This document shows positions 1 through 6,024 of a DNA stretch of 15,520 nucleotides, in pieces. The first letter of the stretch is position 1; each line of letters begins with the position of its first letter. The stretch covers positions 1-15,520 of the forward strand of contig PNND01000215.1 in the NCBI GenBank assembly GCA_013824045.1, written 5' to 3'. The stretch is from Rhodobacter sp. GTDB taxonomy: Bacteria; Pseudomonadota; Alphaproteobacteria; Rhodobacterales; Rhodobacteraceae. A program made the translations under genes and the position numbers. The notes under the pieces were generated by a model. That model was not told the DNA's origin. It worked only from the letters and a program-made list of their open reading frames with translations, and ran no database searches.

Positions 1-983
1 TCGGGCAGCATGGGAACCACGCGGTCGGGGAAATAGGTGGAATTGCCGCGCTTGCGCGCCTCGCGGTCCAGCGGGCTGTTGGGGCGGACGTAATGGGCGA
101 CATCGGCGATGGCGACCCAGACGATGAAGCCGCCGGGATTGTGGCTGTCGGTATCGGCCTCGGCATAGACCGCGTCGTCATGATCGCGGGCGTCGGACGG
201 GTCGATCGTGACAAGGGGCAGATCGCGCAGGTCTTCGCGTTTGCCCATCGGGGCGGGCTTTGCAGCCTCGGCTGCAGCGATGACGGGATCGGGGAAGCGG
301 TCGGGGATGCCATGCTGGTGAATGGCGATGAGCGAGACGGCTTTGGGGCCTGCCGGATCGCCCAGACGGGCCACGATGCGGGCGCGGGGCAGGCCCATGC
401 GTTTGGGGCCGGACTGTTCGGCCTCGACCAACTCGCCATCGCGGGCGTCGAGTGTGTCGTCGCGCCCGACCATCCATTCCTTGTCGGCGCCCTTGTCGAT
501 GCCGATGATGCGCCCGCCCTCGGCATTCTGGCGGAAGATGCCCAGAAGCTTAATCGGGTTGGTTCCGAGGCGGCGGATCAGGCGCGCCTCATACTGCCAG
601 TCGTCGAGATCGACCTTTGACAGCCGGGCAAGGATGCGGTCGCCCGCGCCGAGGGCGGGGTCGCCCTTTTTGGGGATGAACAGGATGCGGGGGGCGTCCT
701 CGTCCGCGCCTTGCCATTCCATGGGCTTGAGGAACACGTCGCCCTGCCCATCGGGCGGCAGGGCGGTCAGCAGGGTGACGGGGGGCAGGGTGTCGGGGTC
801 GCGGAAGGTGCGGGCCTTTTTGGTGAGCGCGCCTTCGTCTTCCAGCTCGCGCAGGATACGTTTGAGGTCGATCCGCGCCGCGCCCTTGATGTTGAAGGCT
901 TTGGCAATGTCGCGCTTGGCGGAAAGGCCGGGATTTTCGGCGATCCACTGGAGAATCTGGGCTTTGGTGGGCATATCCTGCAT
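1..983 (-). CDS. rnr: Ribonuclease R, N-terminal 327 residues (3' end outside window)
   Basis: A processive 3'-to-5' exoribonuclease acting on structured RNA in the cytoplasm. The frame is open from the start codon to the window edge. The N-terminus (about residues 1-60) reads as a winged-helix RNB-type segment, followed by a cold-shock/OB-like region and then the start of the RNB catalytic domain. The catalytic aspartate cluster IDPSDARDHDDA lies at about residues 258-270. Beyond it, VAIADVAHYV and RGNSTYFPDRVVPMLP are hallmark RNase II/R strings. Two ATGs are possible: 983 (MQDMPTKAQI) and 974 (MPTKAQI); neither has a strong Shine-Dalgarno, and I took the longer. The C-terminal RNB remainder and S1 domain would lie outside the window. 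The family call is secure. RNase R is preferred over RNase II because of the N-terminal helix-turn-helix extension. Confidence 0.95.
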   Translation of the reverse strand, partial: MQDMPTKAQILQWIAENPGLSAKRDIAKAFNIKGAARIDLKRILRELEDEGALTKKARTFRDPDTLPPVTLLTALPPDGQGDVFLKPMEWQGADEDAPRILFIPKKGDPALGAGDRILARLSKVDLDDWQYEARLIRRLGTNPIKLLGIFRQNAEGGRIIGIDKGADKEWMVGRDDTLDARDGELVEAEQSGPKRMGLPRARIVARLGDPAGPKAVSLIAIHQHGIPDRFPDPVIAAAEAAKPAPMGKREDLRDLPLVTIDPSDARDHDDAVYAEADTDSHNPGGFIVWVAIADVAHYVRPNSPLDREARKRGNSTYFPDRVVPMLP

Positions 984-1074
984 GGGGCGGCGTTAGCACG
1001 GGTTGGCCGGAAAGGCCATTGTGCTTTGTGCCGCTTCTGCCCCCGGTCCGGGTGAAGGGAGATTGGCCCTGCCC

Positions 1075-1094
1075 ATTCACCTTGGCAAAAATAC
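1075..1094 (-). repeat. Intergenic repeat motif, copy 1
   Basis: Minus-strand GTATTTTTGCCAAGGTGAAT, matching the window consensus GTATTTNNGCCAAGRTGAA (other copies at 7628 and 14533). It lies in the 180-bp spacer between the GNAT gene and rnr. Its GGTGAA can pair with TTCACC about 20 nt further along the minus strand, giving a possible stem continued by GGG/CCC with one bulge. Function unknown. Confidence 0.7.
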
Positions 1095-1141
1095 CCATGC
1101 GACAGGGCCGGTTTGTGCAGGTCCGACCGAAGAGGGGCTAA

Positions 1142-1157
1142 GGGGGCTGTTGCCCCC
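1142..1157. terminator. GC-rich hairpin downstream of the GNAT gene
   Basis: Perfect 6-bp inverted repeat GGGGGC (1142-1147) / GCCCCC (1152-1157) with a 4-nt loop. It begins just after the stop codon of the minus-strand acetyltransferase gene. There is no T-run on the minus strand, so it is at best a weak or rho-assisted terminator, or a 3'-end-stabilising stem. The rest of the 984-1163 spacer shows only repeat copy 1. Confidence 0.45.
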
Positions 1158-1163
1158 CCTGCC

Positions 1164-1583
1164 TTACAGCGAAAGGATCATGTCGCGGTGGGGGATGCCG
1201 GCATCCATGTATTCGGGGCCGGTGGCGGTGAAGCCGAGGCGTTCGTAAAAGCCGATGGCATGGGTCTGCGCGCCGAGTTTCGCCGTGGTCAGGCCGTGGC
1301 TGCGCAATTCCTCGATGGCCGCACGGATCAGCGCGGCGCCGAGGCCGGTGCCGCGATGGGATTTCAGCACGCAGACGCGGCCGATCTTGCCGGTTTGCCC
1401 GGAGATGAGCAGGCGGGCCGAGCCGACGGCGGTGCCGCTTTCGGTGGCCAGAAGGTGGATGGCGGTATCGTCCTTGTCGTCGACTTCATCCGCCTCGGAC
1501 ACGCCCTGTTCTTCGATGAAGACGATGCGGCGGAGGGTGCGGCAGGTGGCGATGTCGCGGGTGGGTTCGATCAGGATCGTCAT
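1164..1583 (-). CDS. GNAT family N-acetyltransferase
   Basis: A 139-residue single-domain GNAT protein, expected to transfer an acetyl group from acetyl-CoA to an amine; the substrate is unknown. The acetyl-CoA pyrophosphate-binding motif A is clear: RVCVLKSHRGTGLG, with R77-G-T-G-L-G82 matching R/QxxGxG/A. The N-terminal RRIVFIEEQGVSEADE segment is typical of the ElaA-like branch of small bacterial GNATs. The C-terminal GFYERLGFTATG is the usual motif B region. The ATG at 1583 lies 2 nt after the dapE stop codon on the same strand, so translation is probably coupled to dapE. A hairpin follows the stop codon. I see no link between its likely substrate and lysine synthesis beyond the shared transcript. 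Confidence 0.88.
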   Translation of the reverse strand: MTILIEPTRDIATCRTLRRIVFIEEQGVSEADEVDDKDDTAIHLLATESGTAVGSARLLISGQTGKIGRVCVLKSHRGTGLGAALIRAAIEELRSHGLTTAKLGAQTHAIGFYERLGFTATGPEYMDAGIPHRDMILSL

Positions 1584-1585
1584 GA

Positions 1586-2731
1586 TCAGGCTTGGGCGAA
1601 ATAGTCGCGCAGGATGCGGGTGTAGATGGATTTGAGCTGGTGGATCTGGGCCACTTCCACCCGTTCATCGACCTGATGCATGGTCTTGCCCACAAGGCCG
1701 AATTCCACCACGGGGCAGTGGTCTTTCACGAAGCGGGCATCCGAGGTGCCGCCGGTGGTGGAAAGTTCCGGGGTGATGCCGGTTTCCGCCTGCACGGCGC
1801 GGGAGATGAGGGCGGAGAGGTCACCGGGCGGGGTGAGGAAGCTTTCGCCTGAGATCTGGATGCGGGTGGCGATCTGCACGCCGGTTTCAGCTTCGACCTT
1901 TGCCGCCTCGGCCCGCAGCCATGCGGCGATGGATTCGCCGCTATGGGAATCGTTGAAGCGGATGTTGACGGTGGCGGTGCCCTTGGCGGGGATCACGTTG
2001 TTGGCCGGGTTGCCGCAATCGATGGTGGTGATCTGGAGGGTAGACGGGTCGAAATGGCCGGTGCCTTCGTCAAGCTGATCCGGCAGGCGAGAGAGGAGGG
2101 TGGTGAGCGCGCGCATCGGGTTCTTGGCGCGGTGGGGATAGGCGGAATGGCCCTGTACGCCCGTGGCCGTGAACCATGCGGTGAGCGAGCCGCGGCGGCC
2201 GATCTTCATCATCTGGCCCATGTGATCGGGGCAGGTGGGTTCGCCCACGAGGCAATGGGTCATGCGTTCGCCGTTTGCGGCCATCCAGTCGAGCAGGGCG
2301 ACGGTTCCATCGGTGGCGTCGCCCTCTTCATCGCCGGTGATGGCAAGGATCACTGCACCATCGGGGGGTGTGTCGTGGACGAAGTCGATGGCGGCGGCGG
2401 CGAAGGCGGCGACGCCGGATTTCATGTCAGTTGCGCCGCGCCCATACATCCAGCCGTCGATGATGGCGGCGCCGAACGGGTCTTGCGTCCAGGCGGTGCG
2501 GTCGCCCAAGGGGACGACATCGGTATGGCCGTTGAAGCCGAAGCTGCGGTTCGCGCCGCGTGTGCCCCAGCGGGCATAGAGGTTGGCGGTGCCATTCCTG
2601 TCGACCCGCATGCAGGTGAAGCCTGCCTTGCTGAGCAGGTCTTCGAGCAGGACCAGCGCGCCCCCCTCGACCGGGGTGACAGAGGGGCAGCGGATCAGGG
2701 CGGCGGTAAGGGCTGCGGGATCGGTCGGCAT
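1586..2731 (-). CDS. dapE: Succinyl-diaminopimelate desuccinylase
   Basis: Hydrolyses N-succinyl-LL-diaminopimelate to LL-diaminopimelate and succinate, in the succinylase branch of lysine and peptidoglycan precursor synthesis; a cytoplasmic di-zinc M20 peptidase-family enzyme. The 381-residue length fits DapE. Metal and catalytic residues are all visible: H69 and D71 in [10 protein letters not shown]102 in [11 protein letters not shown]135-E136 in TGDEEG, and H352 in [21 protein letters not shown] and MKIGRRGSL are DapE-typical and separate it from other M20 peptidases. The frame stays open upstream to 2785, but the ATG at 2731 is chosen: it gives the usual DapE N-terminus ([21 protein letters not shown]) and has AAAGGA upstream. 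It is followed 2 nt later by a GNAT gene; dapD lies about 5 kb away in the window. Confidence 0.96.
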   Translation of the reverse strand: MPTDPAALTAALIRCPSVTPVEGGALVLLEDLLSKAGFTCMRVDRNGTANLYARWGTRGANRSFGFNGHTDVVPLGDRTAWTQDPFGAAIIDGWMYGRGATDMKSGVAAFAAAAIDFVHDTPPDGAVILAITGDEEGDATDGTVALLDWMAANGERMTHCLVGEPTCPDHMGQMMKIGRRGSLTAWFTATGVQGHSAYPHRAKNPMRALTTLLSRLPDQLDEGTGHFDPSTLQITTIDCGNPANNVIPAKGTATVNIRFNDSHSGESIAAWLRAEAAKVEAETGVQIATRIQISGESFLTPPGDLSALISRAVQAETGITPELSTTGGTSDARFVKDHCPVVEFGLVGKTMHQVDERVEVAQIHQLKSIYTRILRDYFAQA

Positions 2732-2894
2732 GGCGGTCCTTTGAGGCGGTGCCAACGGGATAGCCTGCGCTGCAAGGGGCTGCAACTGCCTGTACCATGC
2801 CGGGTTTGGGCCTGCCGGGCCCAGACCTGGCCGTTTGGCTGGGGCGGGACAGACTTCTGCACGGAATGGGCCAAACTTTTGGACGATTTGCCGG

Positions 2895-2917
2895 TTAAAA
2901 ATTTAACGAAAGTTAAC
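2895..2917 (+). promoter_or_regulatory. TTAA triplet / CtrA-like direct repeat upstream of the first Hint gene
   Basis: Three TTAA boxes lie in an AT-rich island within the 224-bp dapE/Hint divergent spacer: 2895-2898, 2903-2906 and 2913-2916. The last two form TTAAC-GAAAG-TTAAC, with 6 nt between the TTAA cores and a 10-nt period. The canonical CtrA site is TTAA-N7-TTAA, so this is a one-base-shorter variant. It ends 38 nt before the ATG at 2956. The same TTAAC-N5-TTAAC arrangement precedes the paralogue at 6025. CtrA binding is inferred. Confidence 0.5.
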
Positions 2918-2955
2918 AATTCCGCCCTGTGCGGGACCAGAACGGATGTCCAACC

Positions 2956-4536
2956 ATGCCGACGGGTGCAGAACTGACCTACAACACGGCCGCCACTGCC
3001 TTGCAGATGGCCGATGCGATCTTTGGCGATGGCGTGATCGTCCACAGTGCCACCTTTACGGGCGATCCGGCAGCGAGCGCGATCTATTCCAACGGGCAGC
3101 TTGCGCCGGGTGTGGTGCCATCAGACACCGGGGTGATCCTGTCCACCGGGCGGGTGGTGGATTTCACGCAGTCAAGCGGTGATCCGAACCGCTCGGCGGG
3201 GACGACGACGGATACCTCGGGGCCGAACAACAACGCGCTGTTCAACGCGCTCGCCGGGGCGAGCACCTTTGATGCGTCTTTTCTGGAAGTGAGTTTCACG
3301 CCATCGGGCAGCATGATGACGATGCGCTTTGTCTTCGCCTCCGAGGAATACCCGGAATACATCAACAGCAGTTTCAATGATGTGGTCGGCGTCTGGGTGA
3401 ATGGTGTGTCGGTGCCGATGACGGTGAATGGCGGCACGGCGAGTGTGAACAACATCAACGGTGCGACGCAGCAGAACCTGTTTGTCGACAACCAGACGGA
3501 CGCCTTCAACACCGAGATGGACGGGTTCACGGTGACGCTGTCGCTGTCGATCCCGGTCACGGCCGGGGTGCCGAACACGATCCGCATCGGAATCGCGGAT
3601 GTGGGGGATGCGGCCTTTGATTCAAATTTGCTGATTGCTGGGGATTCGATTCAGACGGCGATCATCGCTGCGGATGATAGTGAAACCATGGGGCCGAACG
3701 GGACACGCATCCTGCGGGTGCTGGACAATGACACGACCACGGTCGGGACGCTGGTAATCACCCATGTGAACGGCCAGCCCGTGGTGGCCGGGCAGACGAT
3801 CACGCTGGCATCCGGTGAGCAGATCACGCTGAACGCGGATGGCACATTTACCGCCGTGGCCAATGGCACGGTGGAGACGCAGAGCTTTACCTATACGGTA
3901 TCGAACGGGCAAGGCGGGACCGATGTCGGCATGGTGACGCTGGCGATGGTCCCCTGTTTCGTGGCCGGGACGCGGATCGCCACGCCGGGCGGGCCGGTGC
4001 TTGTCGAGGATCTGCGGCCCGGAGATATGGTGCTGACCCGGGATGACGGGGCGCAAGTCCTGCGCTGGATCGGGCGGCGGCGGGTGGCGGCGCGGGGGGC
4101 GTTTGCGCCGATCGCATTCGCGGCCGGGGCGCTGGGCGCGCATGGCGCGCTGCGGCTGTCGCCGGAGCATCGGGTGCTGGTGCAGGGCGGCATGGCCGAG
4201 ATCCTGTTTGCCGCATCGGAGGTGCTGGTCGCGGCGAAGCATCTGGTCAATGATCAAAGCATCCGGCGTGTGGTCGGGGGCGAAGTGGATTATCTGCATC
4301 TGCTGTTTGATCGGCATCAGGTGATCCTGGCCGAGGGGCTTGCCACCGAGAGTTTGTTCATCGGTGGGCAGGCGTTGGCCGCGCTAGAGCGGGATACAGT
4401 AGAGGAAATCCTTACGATTTTCCCCGAACTGGATCCCCGCACCGGAGAAGGTTATGGGCCGACTGCACGGCGCGTGTTGAAAGCCCATGAGGCTCAGGTC
4501 ATGATGCATGGCATGATGGTAAACGCTGCCGCCTGA
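2956..4536 (+). CDS. Choice-of-anchor L / cadherin-like / Hint domain protein (paralogue 1)
   Basis: A 526-residue predicted self-processing surface or secreted protein. Residues about 15-235 are a choice-of-anchor L domain (TFDASFLEVSF, FVFASEEYPEY, FNDVVGVWVNG, FVDNQTDAFNTEMDGFTV, ADVGDAAFDSNLLIAG). Residues about 238-330 look like a cadherin/VCBS-type Ig-fold (LRVLDNDTT, VNGQPVVAGQ, LNADGTFTA, FTYTVSNGQGG). A Hint domain starts at the predicted nucleophile C334 (PCFVAGTRIATPGG); the block-B motif SPEH has H405. A tail (about 470-526) ends in YGPTARRVLKAHEAQ. Hint proteins of this type cleave at the Cys; no C-terminal Asn splice motif is seen, so this is not an intein. No signal peptide, RTX repeat or membrane segment is visible. 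ATG 2956 is chosen over GTG 2929 because it aligns with the paralogue. The downstream Hint gene starts 1 nt after its stop. Confidence 0.88.
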   Translation: MPTGAELTYNTAATALQMADAIFGDGVIVHSATFTGDPAASAIYSNGQLAPGVVPSDTGVILSTGRVVDFTQSSGDPNRSAGTTTDTSGPNNNALFNALAGASTFDASFLEVSFTPSGSMMTMRFVFASEEYPEYINSSFNDVVGVWVNGVSVPMTVNGGTASVNNINGATQQNLFVDNQTDAFNTEMDGFTVTLSLSIPVTAGVPNTIRIGIADVGDAAFDSNLLIAGDSIQTAIIAADDSETMGPNGTRILRVLDNDTTTVGTLVITHVNGQPVVAGQTITLASGEQITLNADGTFTAVANGTVETQSFTYTVSNGQGGTDVGMVTLAMVPCFVAGTRIATPGGPVLVEDLRPGDMVLTRDDGAQVLRWIGRRRVAARGAFAPIAFAAGALGAHGALRLSPEHRVLVQGGMAEILFAASEVLVAAKHLVNDQSIRRVVGGEVDYLHLLFDRHQVILAEGLATESLFIGGQALAALERDTVEEILTIFPELDPRTGEGYGPTARRVLKAHEAQVMMHGMMVNAAA

Positions 4537-4537
4537 T

Positions 4538-5527
4538 TTGACCCGCTGGATCGCCTTGTCCGACCAGCCGGACCCGCCCGGAGCGCCGGTGTCGGGTGAT
4601 CTTTCGCATGGGCTTTTAGTGTTCGAGATCGAGATGCCGCTGGCGGGGGCGGGCGTCTTGCTGGACCTGCGTGCGGGCAGCGGGGCGGAGGAAGTGGCGC
4701 TGTCGCTGTTTCACGATCTGGGGGCGGGGGTGGCGCTGCTCCATCGGCAGGGCGGGCGGGTGCTGCGCCATGTGCTGCCGGGGCCCTTGCCGCAGAAGCT
4801 GGGCGTGGCGCGGCTGAGTTTCGGCTGGGACATGCGCGGGCGCGGCTGGTGGATGGAGATGGATCTTGCCGGGCAGCGGCTGATGGCGCAGGGCGAGGCG
4901 GCCATGCCGATCCGGCTGGCGGACCTGAGGGCGCTGTGTGCGGGCGGGGCCGGGGTGCTGCGGCATCCGTCGGTGCTGTGGTTCGGGGCGATGCAGGGCG
5001 CGGCGAGGCCCGCGCCGCTGGGGTGGCTGGGGGTGGCGACACCGGTGAGCACCCGGCAGGGGCCGGTGGCGGCGGGGGCGTTGCGGCCCGGGGATCGGGT
5101 GATCACGCGCGACCATGGGGCGGTGGCGCTGGTGGCGGTGACGCGGGTGCAGGCGCCCAGCCGGGGGAGCATGGCGCCGATCCGGCTGCGCGCGCCCTAT
5201 TTCGGGCAGGAGGGCGACATGCTGGTGTCGCCGGATCAGCCGATCTGCATATCCGGGGAAGAGACGGAATATCTGTTCGGGGCGGAAGAGGTGCTGGTTC
5301 TGGCGCGGCATCTGGCGGATGGGCAGATGGCGGTGGTCGACAGCCGCCGGGCGGTGGCGGTGGGTGTGGTGCTGGATCTGGGGACGGCGGAACTGATCGA
5401 GGCGGATGGCTGCTGGCTGGCCACGGGCGGGCCCGAGGGCATGGCCCCGGCCCGGCGGCTGTTGGACCCATATGAGGCGCTGCCGCTGCGCACGGCGCTG
5501 GAGCGGTTGCAGCGGCGGGTGGTGTGA
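4538..5527 (+). CDS. Hint-fold protein with degenerate catalytic residues, TTG start
   Basis: 329 residues. The N-terminal half (about 1-150) has a beta-rich, LamG-like look (LLFDLRAGSG-like strands, WDMRGRGWWMEMDLAGQRL); this assignment is tentative. The C-terminal half is a Hint domain that aligns without gaps to its two neighbours: ALRPGDRVITRDHGAV, MAPIRLRAPYFG, YLFGAEEVLVLARHLADGQ. The nucleophile position is W163 instead of Cys and the block-B His position is Q234, with the same 71-residue spacing as in both paralogues. Autocleavage is therefore unlikely, and a structural, binding or inhibitory role is an inference. It starts with TTG 1 nt after the TGA of the upstream Hint gene (translational coupling); the TRWIALSDQ N-terminus supports this start, and no ATG occurs nearby. 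No signal peptide is visible. It converges on a small minus-strand gene 4 bp away. Confidence 0.82.
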   Translation: MTRWIALSDQPDPPGAPVSGDLSHGLLVFEIEMPLAGAGVLLDLRAGSGAEEVALSLFHDLGAGVALLHRQGGRVLRHVLPGPLPQKLGVARLSFGWDMRGRGWWMEMDLAGQRLMAQGEAAMPIRLADLRALCAGGAGVLRHPSVLWFGAMQGAARPAPLGWLGVATPVSTRQGPVAAGALRPGDRVITRDHGAVALVAVTRVQAPSRGSMAPIRLRAPYFGQEGDMLVSPDQPICISGEETEYLFGAEEVLVLARHLADGQMAVVDSRRAVAVGVVLDLGTAELIEADGCWLATGGPEGMAPARRLLDPYEALPLRTALERLQRRVV

Positions 5528-5531
5528 CGGG

Positions 5532-5873
5532 TCAGTCGTAGAAGGGGGTCATCTGGGCGACGATGACCGAGTTTTCATCCAGCGCACGTTGCATCAGGGC
5601 GCGTTCGTCGGCATCAATGTCATCCCCGCCCTTGAGACGATCTTCCAGCGTGCCGTAACCGGACACGTCAAGGGGCGCGAGATCTGCCTGTTTCAGGATG
5701 GCGACGGTTTCGCGGACGGCCTCATCCTCGTCGACCCCGGAGGCGTAGATCATCAGCGCGGCCCCGGTGGATTTTTCGGGCAGGCCGTCGCCGGGCTTGC
5801 GGCCCACTTCGACCACCAGCGTATAGACCTGCTGCGGGCGCTTTTCGCGCTTGGGGGGAGGGGCTTCGGTCAT
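5532..5873 (-). CDS. Conserved hypothetical protein (113 aa)
   Basis: A 113-residue acidic, soluble protein with no signal peptide or membrane segment. The core reads QQVYTLVVEVGR, ALMIYASGVDEDEAVRETV and ILKQADLAPLDVSGYGTLEDR, and it ends in VIVAQMTPFYD. The alternating hydrophobic strand at the start and the helix with regular acidic residues suggest a small alpha/beta fold, possibly ferredoxin-like or ACT-like; this is a guess. I recognise it as a conserved short protein of Rhodobacteraceae but know no function. The frame continues 19 codons upstream, but the ATG at 5873 is preferred: a GAGG lies just before it and the upstream residues look non-coding. It is convergent with the degenerate Hint gene and divergent from the second full-length Hint gene, so it may share the 5874-6024 promoter region. 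Confidence 0.8.
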   Translation of the reverse strand: MTEAPPPKREKRPQQVYTLVVEVGRKPGDGLPEKSTGAALMIYASGVDEDEAVRETVAILKQADLAPLDVSGYGTLEDRLKGGDDIDADERALMQRALDENSVIVAQMTPFYD

Positions 5874-5963
5874 GGTGGGCCTCGGTGATGGATGCCGGCC
5901 AGCGATAGCATCCCCGGGCGGAGAGCGCAAAGCGGCCGCGTGGGGGGCCTCTCTGACAGATAA

Positions 5964-5978
5964 TTAACATTTTTTAAC
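5964..5978 (+). promoter_or_regulatory. CtrA-like TTAAC-N5-TTAAC repeat upstream of the second Hint gene
   Basis: TTAA at 5964-5967 and 5974-5977, each followed by C, separated by 6 nt, in an AT-rich stretch (about 5961-5982) of otherwise GC-rich DNA. It ends 46 nt before the ATG at 6025. The spacing is identical to the site at 2903-2917 upstream of the paralogue. It lies in the 151-bp divergent spacer, so it could also affect the minus-strand gene starting at 5873. Confidence 0.5.
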
Positions 5979-6024
5979 AAAAGGTCGTTCTGCGGTTCTG
6001 AGAGAATTCCGGGAGCCTGCACCC

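Noticed and set aside
93..620. Plus-strand frames over the first kilobase
   Set aside because: Antisense to rnr, whose minus-strand frame carries all RNase R motifs.
3955..4365. Intein insertion
   Set aside because: The Hint domain lacks a C-terminal Asn splice junction and a C-extein; it sits at the protein end as in Hog/Hint_2 proteins.
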